From NCBI GenBank assembly GCA_029237695.1, contig CM055274.1:71600828-71664827 (forward strand): a DNA stretch of 64,000 nucleotides, read 5' to 3'. Both the position numbers and the translations under genes were made by a program. The DNA comes from Conchocele bisecta. Taxonomy: Eukaryota; Mollusca; Bivalvia; Lucinida; Thyasiridae. Numbering within the stretch: the stretch's first letter is position 1; each line of letters begins with the position of its first letter. The notes beneath the pieces were generated by a model. It saw nothing but the letters and a program-made list of their open reading frames with translations, searched no databases and was not told the origin of the DNA. Shown here one piece after another: positions 36,196 to 47,656 of this stretch.

Positions 36196-36365
36196 GAAAA
36201 TGGCGGCCATATTGAATTATGGATTTTACCCACTTCCGGTTGTCCGATTTTGTCCTATTTTTAATATGATACATAGAATGACCCCCTAAACAATATAAAA
36301 CAAAAAAACCTTCTGTTGCAATTTTCCCCATTTGGCCTATTTTTACCCTTATATATACTGGTCTA
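36196..36365. repeat. right terminal inverted repeat of the Academ-like element
   Basis: Inverted counterpart of 29351-29520, ending CTGGTCTA, then AAT (36366-36368). Confidence 0.8.
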
Positions 36366-36608
36366 AATAGGTCTAATTTAGCTTGAAGATCAGCAACTAA
36401 CTCTACCAACTCTAGTCTACCACGTTCCCCCCTAGCCACAGGGCAGCGTAGTTGCTTATGTCTACAAAGAGTTTGGGCACTAACGAACTTACAGGGGCAT
36501 CTGGGGCATTGAAATTGTGGGGCGACACAAGGAAACTTTCTACGTCTCGATATATGTCTTCGTAGATAGTCTTTACAAGCAAAAGTCTTACAACAAGTAG
36601 CACACTCC
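36366..36608 (-). pseudogene. Polinton zinc-finger protein, left copy, cut by the insertion
   Basis: Minus-strand copy of the gene at 47000-47263. The start and both finger motifs are intact (MECATC, CPRCPCKF). The last codons are replaced by Academ-like sequence from 36365 on. Confidence 0.75.
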
Positions 36609-36687
36609 ATTTTTTTTTTTTTGGTATATATGTATATGTTTATGTTTAATTGGACATGAAAAAACATCATGTGTAAATTATTCATGT

Positions 36688-36704
36688 CCAATTGAACAGA
36701 TAAA
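36688..36704 (+). promoter_or_regulatory. conserved motif CCAATTGAACAGATAAA, between divergent genes
   Basis: Six bases before the ATG at 36711. Preceded by TTCATGT; a mirrored TTAATTGGACATGAA lies about 45 bases to the left, facing the zinc-finger gene, so the divergent promoter region is itself partly palindromic. Confidence 0.6.
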
Positions 36705-36710
36705 TCTCAT

Positions 36711-36962
36711 ATGTTACAAAATAGTATTACAGAAAATATGATAACGCCAGAACTAGAAAGTTTGAGAAGAGAAGCCGAATCTCTAGGGATTACTTATAGT
36801 AAACGGTTGAGAGTTAGGGGGTTGACAAATCTTATAAATTCCACAAAGAATAAGGCGTTTATGAAGCGGTTTACCCCGCGCCCACAAACGAGGAGCCTTT
36901 AATGATATATCCAAAGCGGAGGAAGTTGGTAACAGAATTCAAAAAGAAATATTGCGGGGTTA
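36711..36962 (+). pseudogene. SAP-like N-terminal frame (left copy)
   Basis: Starts MLQNSITENMITPEL and has ESLRREAESLGITYSKRLR followed by GLTNLI, resembling a SAP-type helix-extended-loop-helix. A one-base change in frame near 36876 truncates it. It directly precedes the polymerase in the same direction; the next polymerase frame lies in a different phase with no clear start, so this may be the N-terminus of the polymerase rather than a separate gene. Confidence 0.5.
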
Positions 36963-39900
36963 AGGGCTAGTGTAATCAAACATTCAAGCACAAATAATTT
37001 GTCCCAAAATTAGACACACAGGCAACCCAAATAATAAGAAAAAATCTATCGTTAGCGCGATAGTGGAAAAAGGTGAAGAAATATTGGGGGCTCACGATGA
37101 AACATTGGAAAAGGTAGAAAAGGGAAGACGGGTAGTTGCATTATCCTTTCGTAAAAACATTGACAATAACGAGTCTGAACGCATGTCCGATAAAATCGCT
37201 CCGTATCTAACAACATTTTTATTTGAGATATTCATATTCTTACAAGCTAGAACATATGGAGGAAACTAAAAATGGAAAACCTAAAACTATAATATTTCAC
37301 AAAAATCTCGGTGGTAGCGAACCACTATCATCAATGAAACCGTTAAAAAATGGCTGTCAGATAAGGAGAAACACGAATAATGTCCGATAAAATAGACAGA
37401 CCGAATACAAAGTGGAAGTTTGTAAGATGGGTAGAGGTTTTTGTAAAGTTTAATACAGGTAGAGGGTAATAGATTTGGGACTACAATCCAAAGAAGCGGC
37501 GGAGGAGAACTTCCAGAATGGTTGAGGAATAGAAAAGGTATGTATTCTTTAGATAAGTATAATGACGACCTTGTCTGTTCAAGGTGTTTAGCTATGCACC
37601 TTGATAAAAAGATCAGACCTGACAGATGTACGGAAAAAGCGAAAGAACTTAGTAAGCAATATTTCGGTAGTAATGTGGTTTCACCAATTCCTTTTTTCGA
37701 TCTGAAAAAGGATTGAAGAGTTTTTTAAAATCGGTATAGAAGTATATCAACCCACCGAATGTGGCGGTTTATGGTGGTTGAAAAATGGTACCAAGCGCAC
37801 TATGATGCAATAGGTAATAAACCAATGACAATAGGATGTTTAATAATCACGCATTTATCTGATAAAAAAAACCTTAAAAACCTATCTAAAATTTACGCCT
37901 GCATAATTGCAAACAGACATTCACGAAAGCGAGTAATATGAAGAGACACGGACCACATGTATGAGAGGTGAGACAAAAGTAATATGCGATGGTAATTATT
38001 TTAGAGCGCCCGCGTTCGTCGTTCGAGAAAGCGTTCTAACCCAAAAGGTTCTAACAGTTATGGCGCGATCGAATTGGATGTACTCTGTGGAAAAGCGGGA
38101 GGGAATTCACATTCACCACGAACAGTGTGGACACGGAGGCGAAAGATGGATTTTAGGAGCTCCGGTAGATGGATACTGTCCAGAAACCAATACCGTATAT
38201 CAATATCACGGCTGTTACTGGCACGGGTGTGAGATTCATGCAAAGCATAAAAAAGAAGAACGCGCATCCACAATGAGAAGAGATAAACTTATTAGAAAAA
38301 GCAAAGAATTCAACCTAGTAGTTATGTGGGAATGCGAATTTCGAAGAACGGGTAAAGATATAAAGATCGGTTGCGACACTACTCTTTATCCATATCAGAT
38401 AGTATACGATTTTGAGGCGTATCTCCAGCCAGAAGTTGAAACTACCGGTAATAGTTTAGAGTACGAAGCTGAGCACGTTCCGGTAAGTGTTAGTATAGGA
38501 GATCATTTATCAGGAACGGTAACTCATATTTGTGATAAAGATCCCTCAAAACTTATAGAAAAATTAGCAGAAGATTTGAAAGTCAGGGGAAAAGCTATAA
38601 GAGAAGAAGTATGGTCAAGATACGAATTTAATACGGAATATTTACGCGAAAAACAAATCGCCCAGATCAAACAGTGGATAGATTAAGTACCGGTTATAGG
38701 TTTTAACAGCAGTAAGTACGATATAAACTTAATAAAGAAATATTTAGTAGGTGAACTGTCATCAACAACGAAGAAAGTAATGGTTGGAAAAAGGGCGAGC
38801 GTGACAATATTTCTATTTACTCCGGAGTTTAGATTTCTTGATGTAATACTTTATCTAGGACCCGGTGTAAGTTACGATAGTTGGATAAAAGCCTACGAAT
38901 GCAAAGGACAGAAATCTTTCTTTCCTTACGAGTGGTTCGATTCTACAGACAAGCTGGATTACCCGGGACTACCGGATATAGAGAATTGGTATTCCAAAAC
39001 TATCTGGGAAAATGTTACTAGACGAAACAGAATTAAGTAAATGTCGTAGAATTTTCGAAGAAAATAATATGAAAACTTTTCAGAGATTGGTTGAAAATTA
39101 TATAACGATTTAGATGTAGCACCGTTCCTAGAAGCTGTGGGAAAAATGTGTGAATTTTATAAACACAGGTGTAGATATCTTCAAAGACGCGGTAACACTA
39201 CCGGGTGTGGCTATACAATATTTTATTGGGAGGAACCATTAAAGAACAAAATCTTCGAAGACGATTATACCGGAGGATGCTCTATGCGCGCCGAAAGAAA
39301 GAAACATACAAAATGATGAAAGACGCTCTAGTTGGTGTCCATCGATAGTATTTACGCGATATGCGGAAGCCGGTGTTTCAAATATTAGAGTGGGTTCCAA
39401 ACCTTGCGAGGCTGTTTTGGGGTACGACGCGAACGCGTTATATATTTATCTACGTTAAGTAAAGAGATGCCGTGCGGAAAAGAAACTACATCATATAGAT
39501 AACCCACATAACCCTAAACTTATTAAAAAGTTTTGTAAAAGGGTTTTATCCGAGAACTGGTATTTGGGTGGGTTTTGCGGAGGTGGATATAGAAGTTCCA
39601 CACGACTTAAAAGATAAGTTTTACCGAAATGTCTCCACTTTTTATAAACAGAGAAGTAGAGGTTGATGAAGTTCCCGCGCACATGTTAAAATATTTAAAT
39701 GATACTGGCCGAACTAGGAGGAAACGGAAGAAAATTGGTGGGATCTATGTCGGCCACTAAAGTATTGCTGTACGCGCCACTGTTGAAATGGTATTTAAAA
39801 CACGGCCTAGAAATATAACGGGAGTTCATCGTGTATATTATATTAGTGGTAAACCCTTCGAATGTTTTCGCTAAAGAAGTTACAGCCGCAAGACGAACGG

Positions 39901-40735
39901 GGGATGTAGAACCGAATAAGAAACCGGTGGCCGACATAATGAAATTATTAGGAAACTCGTGTTGCGGAAAATGATAGAAGCAACGGAGAGACATTTAAAT
40001 ACGACATATACGCGAGACGAAACCTGTGTTGACAAAGCATTAAGAAATCCGCGTATTTTGATGATTTTGGAAAGAGATAGAGATGGCGTACGAAATATCT
40101 TCCCGAAAACCCCGTGCGTGGTAAAGAGACCATCCACGCGGAATAGCGGTTTATCAACACGCTAAATTAGAGATGTGGAATTTTACATACGAATTTCTAG
40201 ACAAAATACTAAAAAGGGAAGACATCGAATTAATACAGATGGGACAACGGAAAAAATAGTATGTTTATAGGAGTTAGTGAAAAACGATAGAGGAATTGAT
40301 TAGACCAGCTTACTAGACGAGTTTGAAAAAGAAAAAAAGAAATGGTTGGCTTGGATAAAATGGAGTAATAGAGAACCAGACATTTTCAAAATTGAATTTA
40401 GCGGAGATAGGGCGATAGCGTTATCTATAAGTGTTATTTTCGTAGAAAATTTAATTCAATTAATAAAAACACCGCGAAAGGAATGTCCAAGAGAACTAAC
40501 GATTTTAAATTGGGATAAGATATAAACGAGTACTAAGCGAAACTACAGAAGAAGGAAAAACACATTTTATTATGTAGCGCAAAATAGAGATTTAAAATGA
40601 AAGACGGCGTTATGAAAACGTACTGTCAACGAAAATTAGACTCTCGGCGTACTACGATAAAAAAGACGCGTGTTATCGGACGGAATACATACGGAACCTC
40701 TCCCTAACGATCCGGGGGTAGCTGGTGTCAGAATG
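36963..40735 (+). pseudogene. Polinton protein-primed DNA polymerase B, left copy
   Basis: Family B polymerase that would copy the linear element from a protein primer. Visible in order: an OTU-like segment (37522-37700), a Cys/His endonuclease-like region with YQYHGCYWHGCEIH (about 38190-38245), exonuclease motif I in VYDFEAY (38400), exonuclease II region NSSKYD (38705), exonuclease III YNDLDV (39100), polymerase motif A in GYDANALY (39420) and motif B in KLLGNSCCG (39940). Motif C is damaged at 40235-40260: the right arm there has MDTDSM, the left has substitutions, an insertion and a stop. At least ten frame changes occur. Transcribed toward the integrase, which it meets tail to tail. Confidence 0.8.
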
Positions 40736-40782
40736 CACCATAAAAGTTCTTCGCGAACAAACCCCGCGAGATGGACCACCAT

Positions 40783-41693
40783 CTAAATAGTAGAGCACGG
40801 CTCATCAGGTTTGGTAATAGATCGATCTAGATGATAAACATTGAGAGACCACAAACGGGATTCAGTCGCGCGGCGGCTGCCACCTTCGAGTCTCCCCGTT
40901 GATAGAGGTACCGGACTCCAATACCGACGGAATGCAATCGGTTGATTGCTGCTCCTGTAAACCAACGGGTCACCCCGCGCGAGACGGCAGAGGCTCGCTC
41001 GTCACCCTTTTTAACTTGATAGCATCTACGGGCTTCATTACCTATCAATCTGGTCACCCTCTCCGTTCAGTGCGGAGACCACGGCGGGCAGTCTGGTCAC
41101 CCACTCGGTCGATCGCGTATGAGGGTCTGCGAGTTCTTTGCGTATTGGTGACCGAACAGTCTCTCAGCCAGGTTCGATTGAAACGCTCCACGATTCCTGG
41201 TCCCGGTGGGGATGTTTGACGCGGCCGCGTCTGACAGAAACTTTGTGTTTAATAATAGATGAGATACCGCGCCCATGAAATCGCGGCCGGGATCGACCTG
41301 GAGAAGATTTCGGCCATTTGAGAGACTCCTTTTATTTTATATTCGGGAAAGGGCCTCGGCCAACCACCCTCCTTAGACTCTTTAGTGGTCAACGGCACAG
41401 CCCCCTTATAGCGACTCACTACTTCAACGATTGTCAGCGCGTACTTGTACGTCTTGCGACCGACGCGATCGTGAGGGAGAAACAGGAGATCCGCTTGGTG
41501 AAATTGGTTCGGCACCGGCACGTCGAATTTCGGGCGCGGAATATTGTGAGGTGCGGGTAAATATATCTGCCAGATGCCTGCTTCTTGAGCCATTCCTTGG
41601 TGGCATTTTCTGAAACCTTGGTCGCCGCCGCGAGGTTCTTGATGGCAGCGAGTCCCTTCCAGTAGCCGCTTGGGCTATAGTACGTATTCGCCA
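40783..41693 (-). pseudogene. Polinton integrase (left copy), N-terminus missing
   Basis: Retrovirus-type integrase of Polintons, which would join element ends to target DNA. Minus-strand frames show the zinc-binding/N-terminal part after YYSPSGYWKGLAAIK, and QADLLFLPHD with the first catalytic Asp (about 41480-41510). Compared with the right copy the first 12-15 codons are lost: homology stops at 41693, the inner border of the palindrome. Several frameshifts. Confidence 0.75.
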
Positions 41694-41921
41694 ATTATTA
41701 GCAAATTCTTAGCAAAATTCTTACCAACCAACCTCTTATATAATGTAATTAGCAAAATTCCATAGCAATCTTTGCAAATTCTTATCAAATTCTGAACAAT
41801 TACTGATCAACCAACCAACATATTATATGACGAGTGCGTGTTGGAGATTGTCCGATATATTATAATACTTCGCATACGATGAACAACAGCCGCGAGCTTG
41901 ATACCAAACTAACGCGCAAGC
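41694..41921. other. asymmetric centre (spacer) of the palindrome
   Basis: 228 bp present once. The left part is AT-rich with repeated TAGCAAAATTC-like words. The right part (41879-41921) contains the start codon and first residues (MNNSRELDTKLTRK) of the right integrase. Non-palindromic centres are expected when an inverted duplication arises by template switching at a displaced strand. Confidence 0.7.
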
Positions 41922-42840
41922 TGGCGAATACGTACTATAGCCCACGCGCTACTGAAAGGGACTCGCTGCCATCAAGAACCTCGCGTCGGCGACCAAGGTT
42001 TCAGAAAACGCCACCAAGGAATGGCTCAAGAAGCAGGCCATCTGGCATATATTTACCCGGGCCTCACAATATTCCGCGCCCCGAAATTCGACGTGCCGGT
42101 TGGCCGAACCAAGTTCACCAAGCGGATCTCCTGTTTCTCCCTCACGATCGCGTCGGTCGCAAGACGTACAAGACGCGCTGACAATCGTTGACGTAGCGAG
42201 TCGCTATAATGGGGGCTGAGCCGTTGACCACTAAAGAGTCTAAGGAGGTGGCCGAGGCCCTTTCCCGAAAATATAAAAAAGGAGTCCACTCAAATGGCCG
42301 AATCTTTACTCCAGGTCGATCCCGGCCGCGAGTTCATGGGCGCGGTATCTCATCTATTATCTAAACACAAAAGTTTCTGTCAGATGCGGCCGCGTCAACA
42401 TCCACCGGGACCAGGGAATCTGTGGGGAGCGTTTCAATCGAACCCTGGCTGAGAGACTGTTCGGTCACCAATACGCCAATAAGAACTCTGCAGACCCACA
42501 TACGCGATCGACCGAGTGGGTGACCAGACTGCCCGCCGTGGTCTCCGCACTGAACGAGAGGTGACCAGAATTGAAATAGGTAAGAAGCCCGTAGATGCTA
42601 TCAGTTAAAAAAGGGTGACGAGCGAGCCCTCTGCCGTCTCGCGCGGGCGACCCGTTGGTTTTACAGGAGCAGCAATCACCGATTTCACTTCCGTCGGATA
42701 TTGGCGTCCGGTACCTCTATCAACCGGGAGAGCTCGAAGGTGGCAGCCGCCGCGCGACTGATCCCGTGTGGTCCTCTCAATGTATATCTACTAGATCGAT
42801 CTATTACCAAAAACCCGATGAGCCCTGCTCTACTATTTAG
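41879..42840 (+). pseudogene. Polinton integrase (right copy), with start, frameshifted
   Basis: Start ATG at 41879. After frameshifts near 42000 and 42170, the core shows LLFLPHDRVGRKTYK-like sequence (42135-42170), VDPGREFMG with the second catalytic Asp (42313) and GERFNRTLAER with the catalytic Glu (42425). A 3' frame near 42655-42840 ends in PDEPCSTI and a stop. All three DDE residues can be located, but no single frame is intact. The C-terminus points at the polymerase C-terminus. Confidence 0.8.
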
Positions 42841-42949
42841 ATGGTGGTCCATCTCGCGGGTTTGTTCGCGAAGAACTTCTTATGGTGCCTTCTGACACCC
42901 AGCTACCCCCCCGGATCGTTATAGAGTTCCCGTATTGTATCCGTCCGAT

Positions 42950-45900
42950 AACACGCGTCTTTATCGTAGTACGCCGAGAGTCCTAATTTTCATTGACAGT
43001 ACGTTTTCTAACGCCGTCTTTCATTTTAAATCCTCTATTTTGCGTTACAATCTATAATGTGTTTTCCATCTCTGTAGTTTCGCTTAGTACTCGTTTATAT
43101 CTATCCCATTTAAATCGTTAGTTCTCTTGACATTCCTTTCGCGAGTTTTTATAATTGAATTAAATTTTTCTACGAATAACACTTACTAGATAACGCTATC
43201 GCCCTATCTCCGCTAAATTCCATTTGAAAAGTCCTGGTTCTCTATTACTCCCATTTATCCCAAGCCAACCATTTCTTTTTTTTCTTTTTCAAACACGTCT
43301 AGTAAGCTAGGTCTAATCAATTCCTCTATCGTTTTTCCACTAACTCCTATATACATACTATCCGTGTCCATCTGTATTAATTCGAAGTCTTCCCTTTTTA
43401 ACGTATTTGTCTAGAAATTCGTAGTAAAATTCCAACATTCTCAATTTAGCGTGTGATAAACCGCTAAAAATCCGCAGTGGGAATGGTCTCTTTTACCGCG
43501 CACCGGGGTTTTTCGGGAAGATTATTTCGTACGCATCTCCTATCTCTTCCAAATCATCAAAAATACGCGGATCTTAATGCTTTGTCAACACAGGTTTCGT
43601 CTCGCGTATATGACGTATTTAAAGTCCTCTCCGTTGCTTCTATTCATTTTTCCGCAACACGAGTTTTCCTAATAATTCATTATGTCGGCCACCGGTTTAT
43701 TTCTTAATCGGTTCTACATCCCCCGTTCGTCTTGCGGCTGTAACTTCTTTAGCGAACCATCGAAGGGTTTACCACTAATATAATCTATAACACGATGAAC
43801 TCCCGTTATTTCTAGGCCGTGTTTTAAATACCATTTCAACAGTGGCGCGTACAGCAATACTTTAGTGGCCGACATAGATCCCACCAATTTTCTTCCGTTT
43901 CCTCTAGTTCGGCCAGTATCATTTAAATATTTTAACATGTGCGCGGGAACTTCATCAACCTCTACTTCTCTGTTTATAAAAAGTGGAGACATTTCGGAAA
44001 ACTTATCTTTTAAGTCGTGTGGAACTTCTATATCCACCTCCGCAAACCCAAACCAGTCTCCGGATAAAACCCTTTAACTAAAACTTTTTGATAAGTTTAG
44101 GGTTATGTGGGTTATCTATATGATGTATAGTTTCTTTCCGCACGGCATCTCTTTACTTAACGTAGTATAAATATAACGCATTCGCGTCGTACCCCAAAAC
44201 AGCCTCGCAAGGTTTGGAACCCACTCTAATATTTGAAACACCGGCTTCCGCATATCGCGTAAATACTATCGATGGACCACCAACTAGAGCGTCTTTCATC
44301 ATTTTGTATGTTTCTTCTTTCGGCGCGCATAGAGCATCCTCCGGTATAATCGTCTTCGAAGATTTTTGTTCTTTAATGGTTCCTCTCAATAAATATTGTA
44401 TAGCCACACCCGTAGTGTTACCGCGTCTTTGAAGATATCTACACCCCTGTGTTTATAAAATTCACACATCTTTTTCCCACAGCTTCTAGGAACGGTGCTA
44501 CATCTAAATCGTTATAATATTTCAACCAATCTCTGAAAGTTTTCATATTATTTTCTTCGAAAATTCTACGACATTTACTTAATTCTGTTTCGTCTAGTAA
44601 CATTTTCCCAGATAGTTTGGAATACCAATTCTCTATATCCGGTAGTCCCGGGTAATCCAGCTTGTCTGTAGAATCGAACCACTCGTAAGGAAAGAAAGAT
44701 TTCTGTCCTTTGCATTCGTAGGCTATCCAACTATCGTAACTTACACCGGGTCCTAGATAAAGTATTACATCAAGAAATCTAAACTCCGGAGTAAATAGAA
44801 ATATTGTCGCGCTCGCTCCCTTTTTTCCAACCATTACTTTCTTCGTTGTTGATGACAGTTCACCTACTAAATATTCTTTATTAAGTTTATATCGTACTTA
44901 CTGCTGTTAAAACCTATAACCGGTACTTGATCTATCCACTGTTTGATCTAGGCGATTTGTTTTTCGCGTAAATATTCCGTATTAAATTCGTATCTTGACC
45001 ATACTTCTTCTCTTATAGCTTTTCCCCTGACTTTCAAATCTTCTGCGAATTTTTCTATAAGTTTTGAGGGATCTTTATCACAAATATGAGTTACCGTTCC
45101 TGATAAATTATCTCCTATACTAACACTTACCGGAACGTGCTCAGCTTCGTACTCTAAACTATTACCGGTAGTTTCAACTTCTGGCTGGAGATACGCCTCA
45201 AAATCGTATACTATCTGATATGGATAAAGAGTAGTGTCGCAACCGATCTTTATATCTTTACCCGTTCTTCGAAATTCGCATACCCACATAACTACTAGGT
45301 TGAATTCTTTGCTTTTTCTAATAAGTTTATCTCTTCTCATTGTGGATGCGCGTTCTTCTTTTTTATTCTTTGCATGAATCTCACACCCGTGCCAGTAACA
45401 GCCGTGATATTGATATACGGTATTGGTTTCTGGACAGTATCCATCTACCGGAGCTCCTAAAATCCATCTTTCGCCTCCGTGTCCACACTGTTCGTGGTGA
45501 ATGTGAATTCCCTCCCGCTTTTCCACAGAGTACATCCAATCGATCGCGCCATAACTGTTAGAACCTTTTGGGTAGAACGCTTTCTCGAACGACGAACGCG
45601 GGCGCTCTAAATAATTACAATCGCATATTACTTTTGTCTCACCTCTCATACATGTTGGTCCGTGTCTCTTCATATTACTCGCTTTCGTGAATGTCTGTTT
45701 GCAATTATTGCAGGCGTAAATTTTAGATAGGTTTTTAAGGGTTTTTTTATCAGAAATGCGTGATTATTAAACAGTCCTATTGTCATTGGTTTATTACCTA
45801 TTGCATCATAGTGCGCTGGTACCTTTTTCAACCACCATACGCCACATTCGGTGGGTTGATATACTTCTATACCGATTTTAAAAAACTCTTCAACCTTTTT

Positions 45901-46625
45901 CAGATCGAAAAAAGGAATTGGTGAAACCACATTACTACCGAAATATTGCTTACTAAGTTCTTTCGCTTTTTCCGTACATCTGTCAGGTCTGATCTTTTTA
46001 TCAAGGTGCATAGCTAAACACCTGAACAGACAAAGGTCGTCATTATACTTATCTAAAGAATACATACCTTTTCTATTCCTCAACCATTCTGGAAGTTCTC
46101 CTCCCGCCGCTTCTTTGGATTGTAGTCCCAAATCTATTACCCTACTACCCTGTATTAACTTTACAAAAACCTCTACCCATCTTACAAACTTCCACTTTGT
46201 ATTCGGTCTGTCTATTTTATCGACATTATTCGTGTTTGCTCCTTATCTGACAGCCATTTTTTAACGGTTTTCATTGATGATAGTGGTTCGCTACCACCGA
46301 GATTTTTGTGAAATATTATAGTTTTAGGTTTTCCATTTTTAGTTTCCTCCATATGTTCTAGCTTGTAAGAATATGAATATCTCAAATAAAAATTTGTTGT
46401 TAGATACGGAGCGATTTTATCGGACATGCGTTCAGACTCGTTAATGTCAATGTTTTTACGAAAGGATAATGCAACTACCCGTCTTCCCTTTTTTACCTTT
46501 TTCCAATGTTTCATCGTGAGCCCCAATATTTCTTCACCTTTTTCCACTATCGCGCTAACGATAGATTTTTTCTTATTATTTGGGTTGCCTGTGTGTCTAA
46601 TTTGGGACAAATTATTTGTGCTTGA
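42950..46625 (-). pseudogene. Polinton protein-primed DNA polymerase B, right copy
   Basis: Mirror copy of the left polymerase, less damaged: seven long frames cover it (46212-46610, 45670-46131, 44948-45673, 44439-44834, 44153-44407, 43714-44037 and a remnant to about 43300). The OTU-like part reads DDLCLFRCLAMH, the YHGCYWHGC endonuclease-like core is at about 45380-45410, and VYDFEAY is at 45205. Polymerase motif A YDANALY is at 44170-44190; motif C is intact as MDTDSMYIG at 43345-43370. The first frame has no ATG in phase and begins in a region that runs on from the SAP-like frame. Confidence 0.85.
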
Positions 46626-46645
46626 AGGTTTGATTACACTAGCCC

Positions 46646-46870
46646 TTAACCCCGCAATACTTTCTTTTGAATTCTGTTACCAACTTCCTCCGCTTTGGAT
46701 ATATCATTAAAGGCTCCTCGTTTGTGGGCGCGGGTAAACCGCTTCATAAACGCCTTATTCTTTGTGGAATTTATAAGATTTGTCAACCCCCTAACTCTCA
46801 ACCGTTTACTATAAGTAATCCCTAGAGATTCGGCTTCTCTTCTCAAACTTTCTAGTTCTGGCGTTATCAT
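46646..46870 (-). CDS. SAP-like N-terminal frame (right copy)
   Basis: 74 residues from MITPEL, longer than the left copy, with SLGITYSKRLR and a basic middle (RAHKRGAF). It ends at a stop that overlaps the start region of the polymerase frame in another phase. One or two base changes would fuse it to the polymerase; comparison with other Polinton polymerases would decide. Preceded by the conserved motif at 46906-46922. Confidence 0.55.
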   Translation of the reverse strand: MITPELESLRREAESLGITYSKRLRVRGLTNLINSTKNKAFMKRFTRAHKRGAFNDISKAEEVGNRIQKKVLRG

Positions 46871-46905
46871 ATTTTCTGTAATATACTTTTGTATAACCTA
46901 TGAGA

Positions 46906-46922
46906 TTTATCTGTTCAATTGG
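46906..46922 (-). promoter_or_regulatory. conserved motif CCAATTGAACAGATAAA (right copy)
   Basis: Minus strand, before the SAP-like frame; mirror of 36688-36704. Confidence 0.6.
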
Positions 46923-46999
46923 ACATGAATAATTTACACATGATGTTTTTTCATGTCCAATTAAACATAAACATATACATATATATATCAAAAAAAAAA

Positions 47000-47263
47000 A
47001 TGGAGTGTGCTACTTGTTGTAAGACTTTTGCTTGTAAAGACTATCTACGAAGACATATATCGAGACGTAGAAAGTTTCCTTGTGTCGCCCCACAATTTCA
47101 ATGCCCCAGATGCCCCTGTAAGTTCGTTAGTGCCCAAACTCTTTGTAGACATAAGCAACTACGCTGCCCTGTGGCTAGGGGGGAGCGTGGTAGACTAGAG
47201 TTGGTAGAGTTAGTTGCTGATCTTCAAGCTAAATTAGACCTATTGGGGGAGAAACAACTCTGA
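47000..47263 (+). CDS. Polinton zinc-finger protein, intact copy
   Basis: 87 residues from MECATC to the stop at 47261. Two finger-like motifs: C-x2-C ... H-x3-H-like at CATCCKTFACKDYLRRHISR, and CPRCPCKFVSAQTLCRHK. A leucine-rich coiled tail (LELVELVADLQAKLDLL) may dimerise. Possibly a DNA-binding regulator of the element. It starts just after an A-run and ends overlapping the end of the small protein gene by 24 bases tail to tail. No frameshift, unlike the polymerase and integrase. Confidence 0.7.
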   Translation: MECATCCKTFACKDYLRRHISRRRKFPCVAPQFQCPRCPCKFVSAQTLCRHKQLRCPVARGERGRLELVELVADLQAKLDLLGEKQL

Positions 47264-47623
47264 ATAAACATTTTCTTCATATGGAAGATTTGATTCAAAT
47301 AAATCACTAATTTCTTCCGTTTCTTCGTAGAAAAACGTATCCGTAAACGAATCTTTGATTTTAAACAGTTTTATAAAATTAGCTCCATTCTCTTCAACTA
47401 GTCGTTTGTCGATCCTATTTAGTCGCCTCATTTCGCGAATTTGGCTCTTATAATTTCTACATAATTTTCGGGATAATATTGAAAATGCAACTCTTTTATC
47501 GGCGCGTAATAAATTACGCTGATATTTCATGTAATCTATTTTACATAATGATTTCATTTTATAGTAAAATTCGTCAACAAGGTCATTACAAAATTCCACT
47601 TCCCATTCTATTACTTTATCCAT
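47240..47623 (-). CDS. Polinton small charged protein, intact copy
   Basis: 127 residues, starting MDKVIEWEVEFCNDLVDEFY and ending FLPQ. Highly similar to the left copy, which stops early. Unknown family, predicted mostly helical, acidic start and end around a basic centre. The 47657-47673 motif lies about 34 bases before the start. Confidence 0.7.
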   Translation of the reverse strand: MDKVIEWEVEFCNDLVDEFYYKMKSLCKIDYMKYQRNLLRADKRVAFSILSRKLCRNYKSQIREMRRLNRIDKRLVEENGANFIKLFKIKDSFTDTFFYEETEEISDLFESNLPYEENVYSELFLPQ

Positions 47624-47656
47624 TTTGTTATAATATTTTTATTATAACCTATTAAT

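Larger units (their letters stand above)
29351..36365 (+). mobile_element. Academ-like DNA transposon, 7015 bp, 3 bp target duplication
   Basis: Ends: TAGTCCAGTATATATA left; right inverted, TAGACCAGTATATATA. The inverted similarity extends about 170 bp, including ATGGGGAAAATTGCAACAGA and AAAATAGGACAAAATCGGAC. AAT is duplicated at the flanks and present once in the intact right arm, which fixes both boundaries to the base. One broken gene fills 31185-35587. Family logic: a 3-4 bp duplication combined with an XPG-like nuclease and a Cys-rich zinc finger is the description of Academ transposons; I did not find the helicase known from some of them. Assignment is therefore tentative. Confidence 0.7.
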
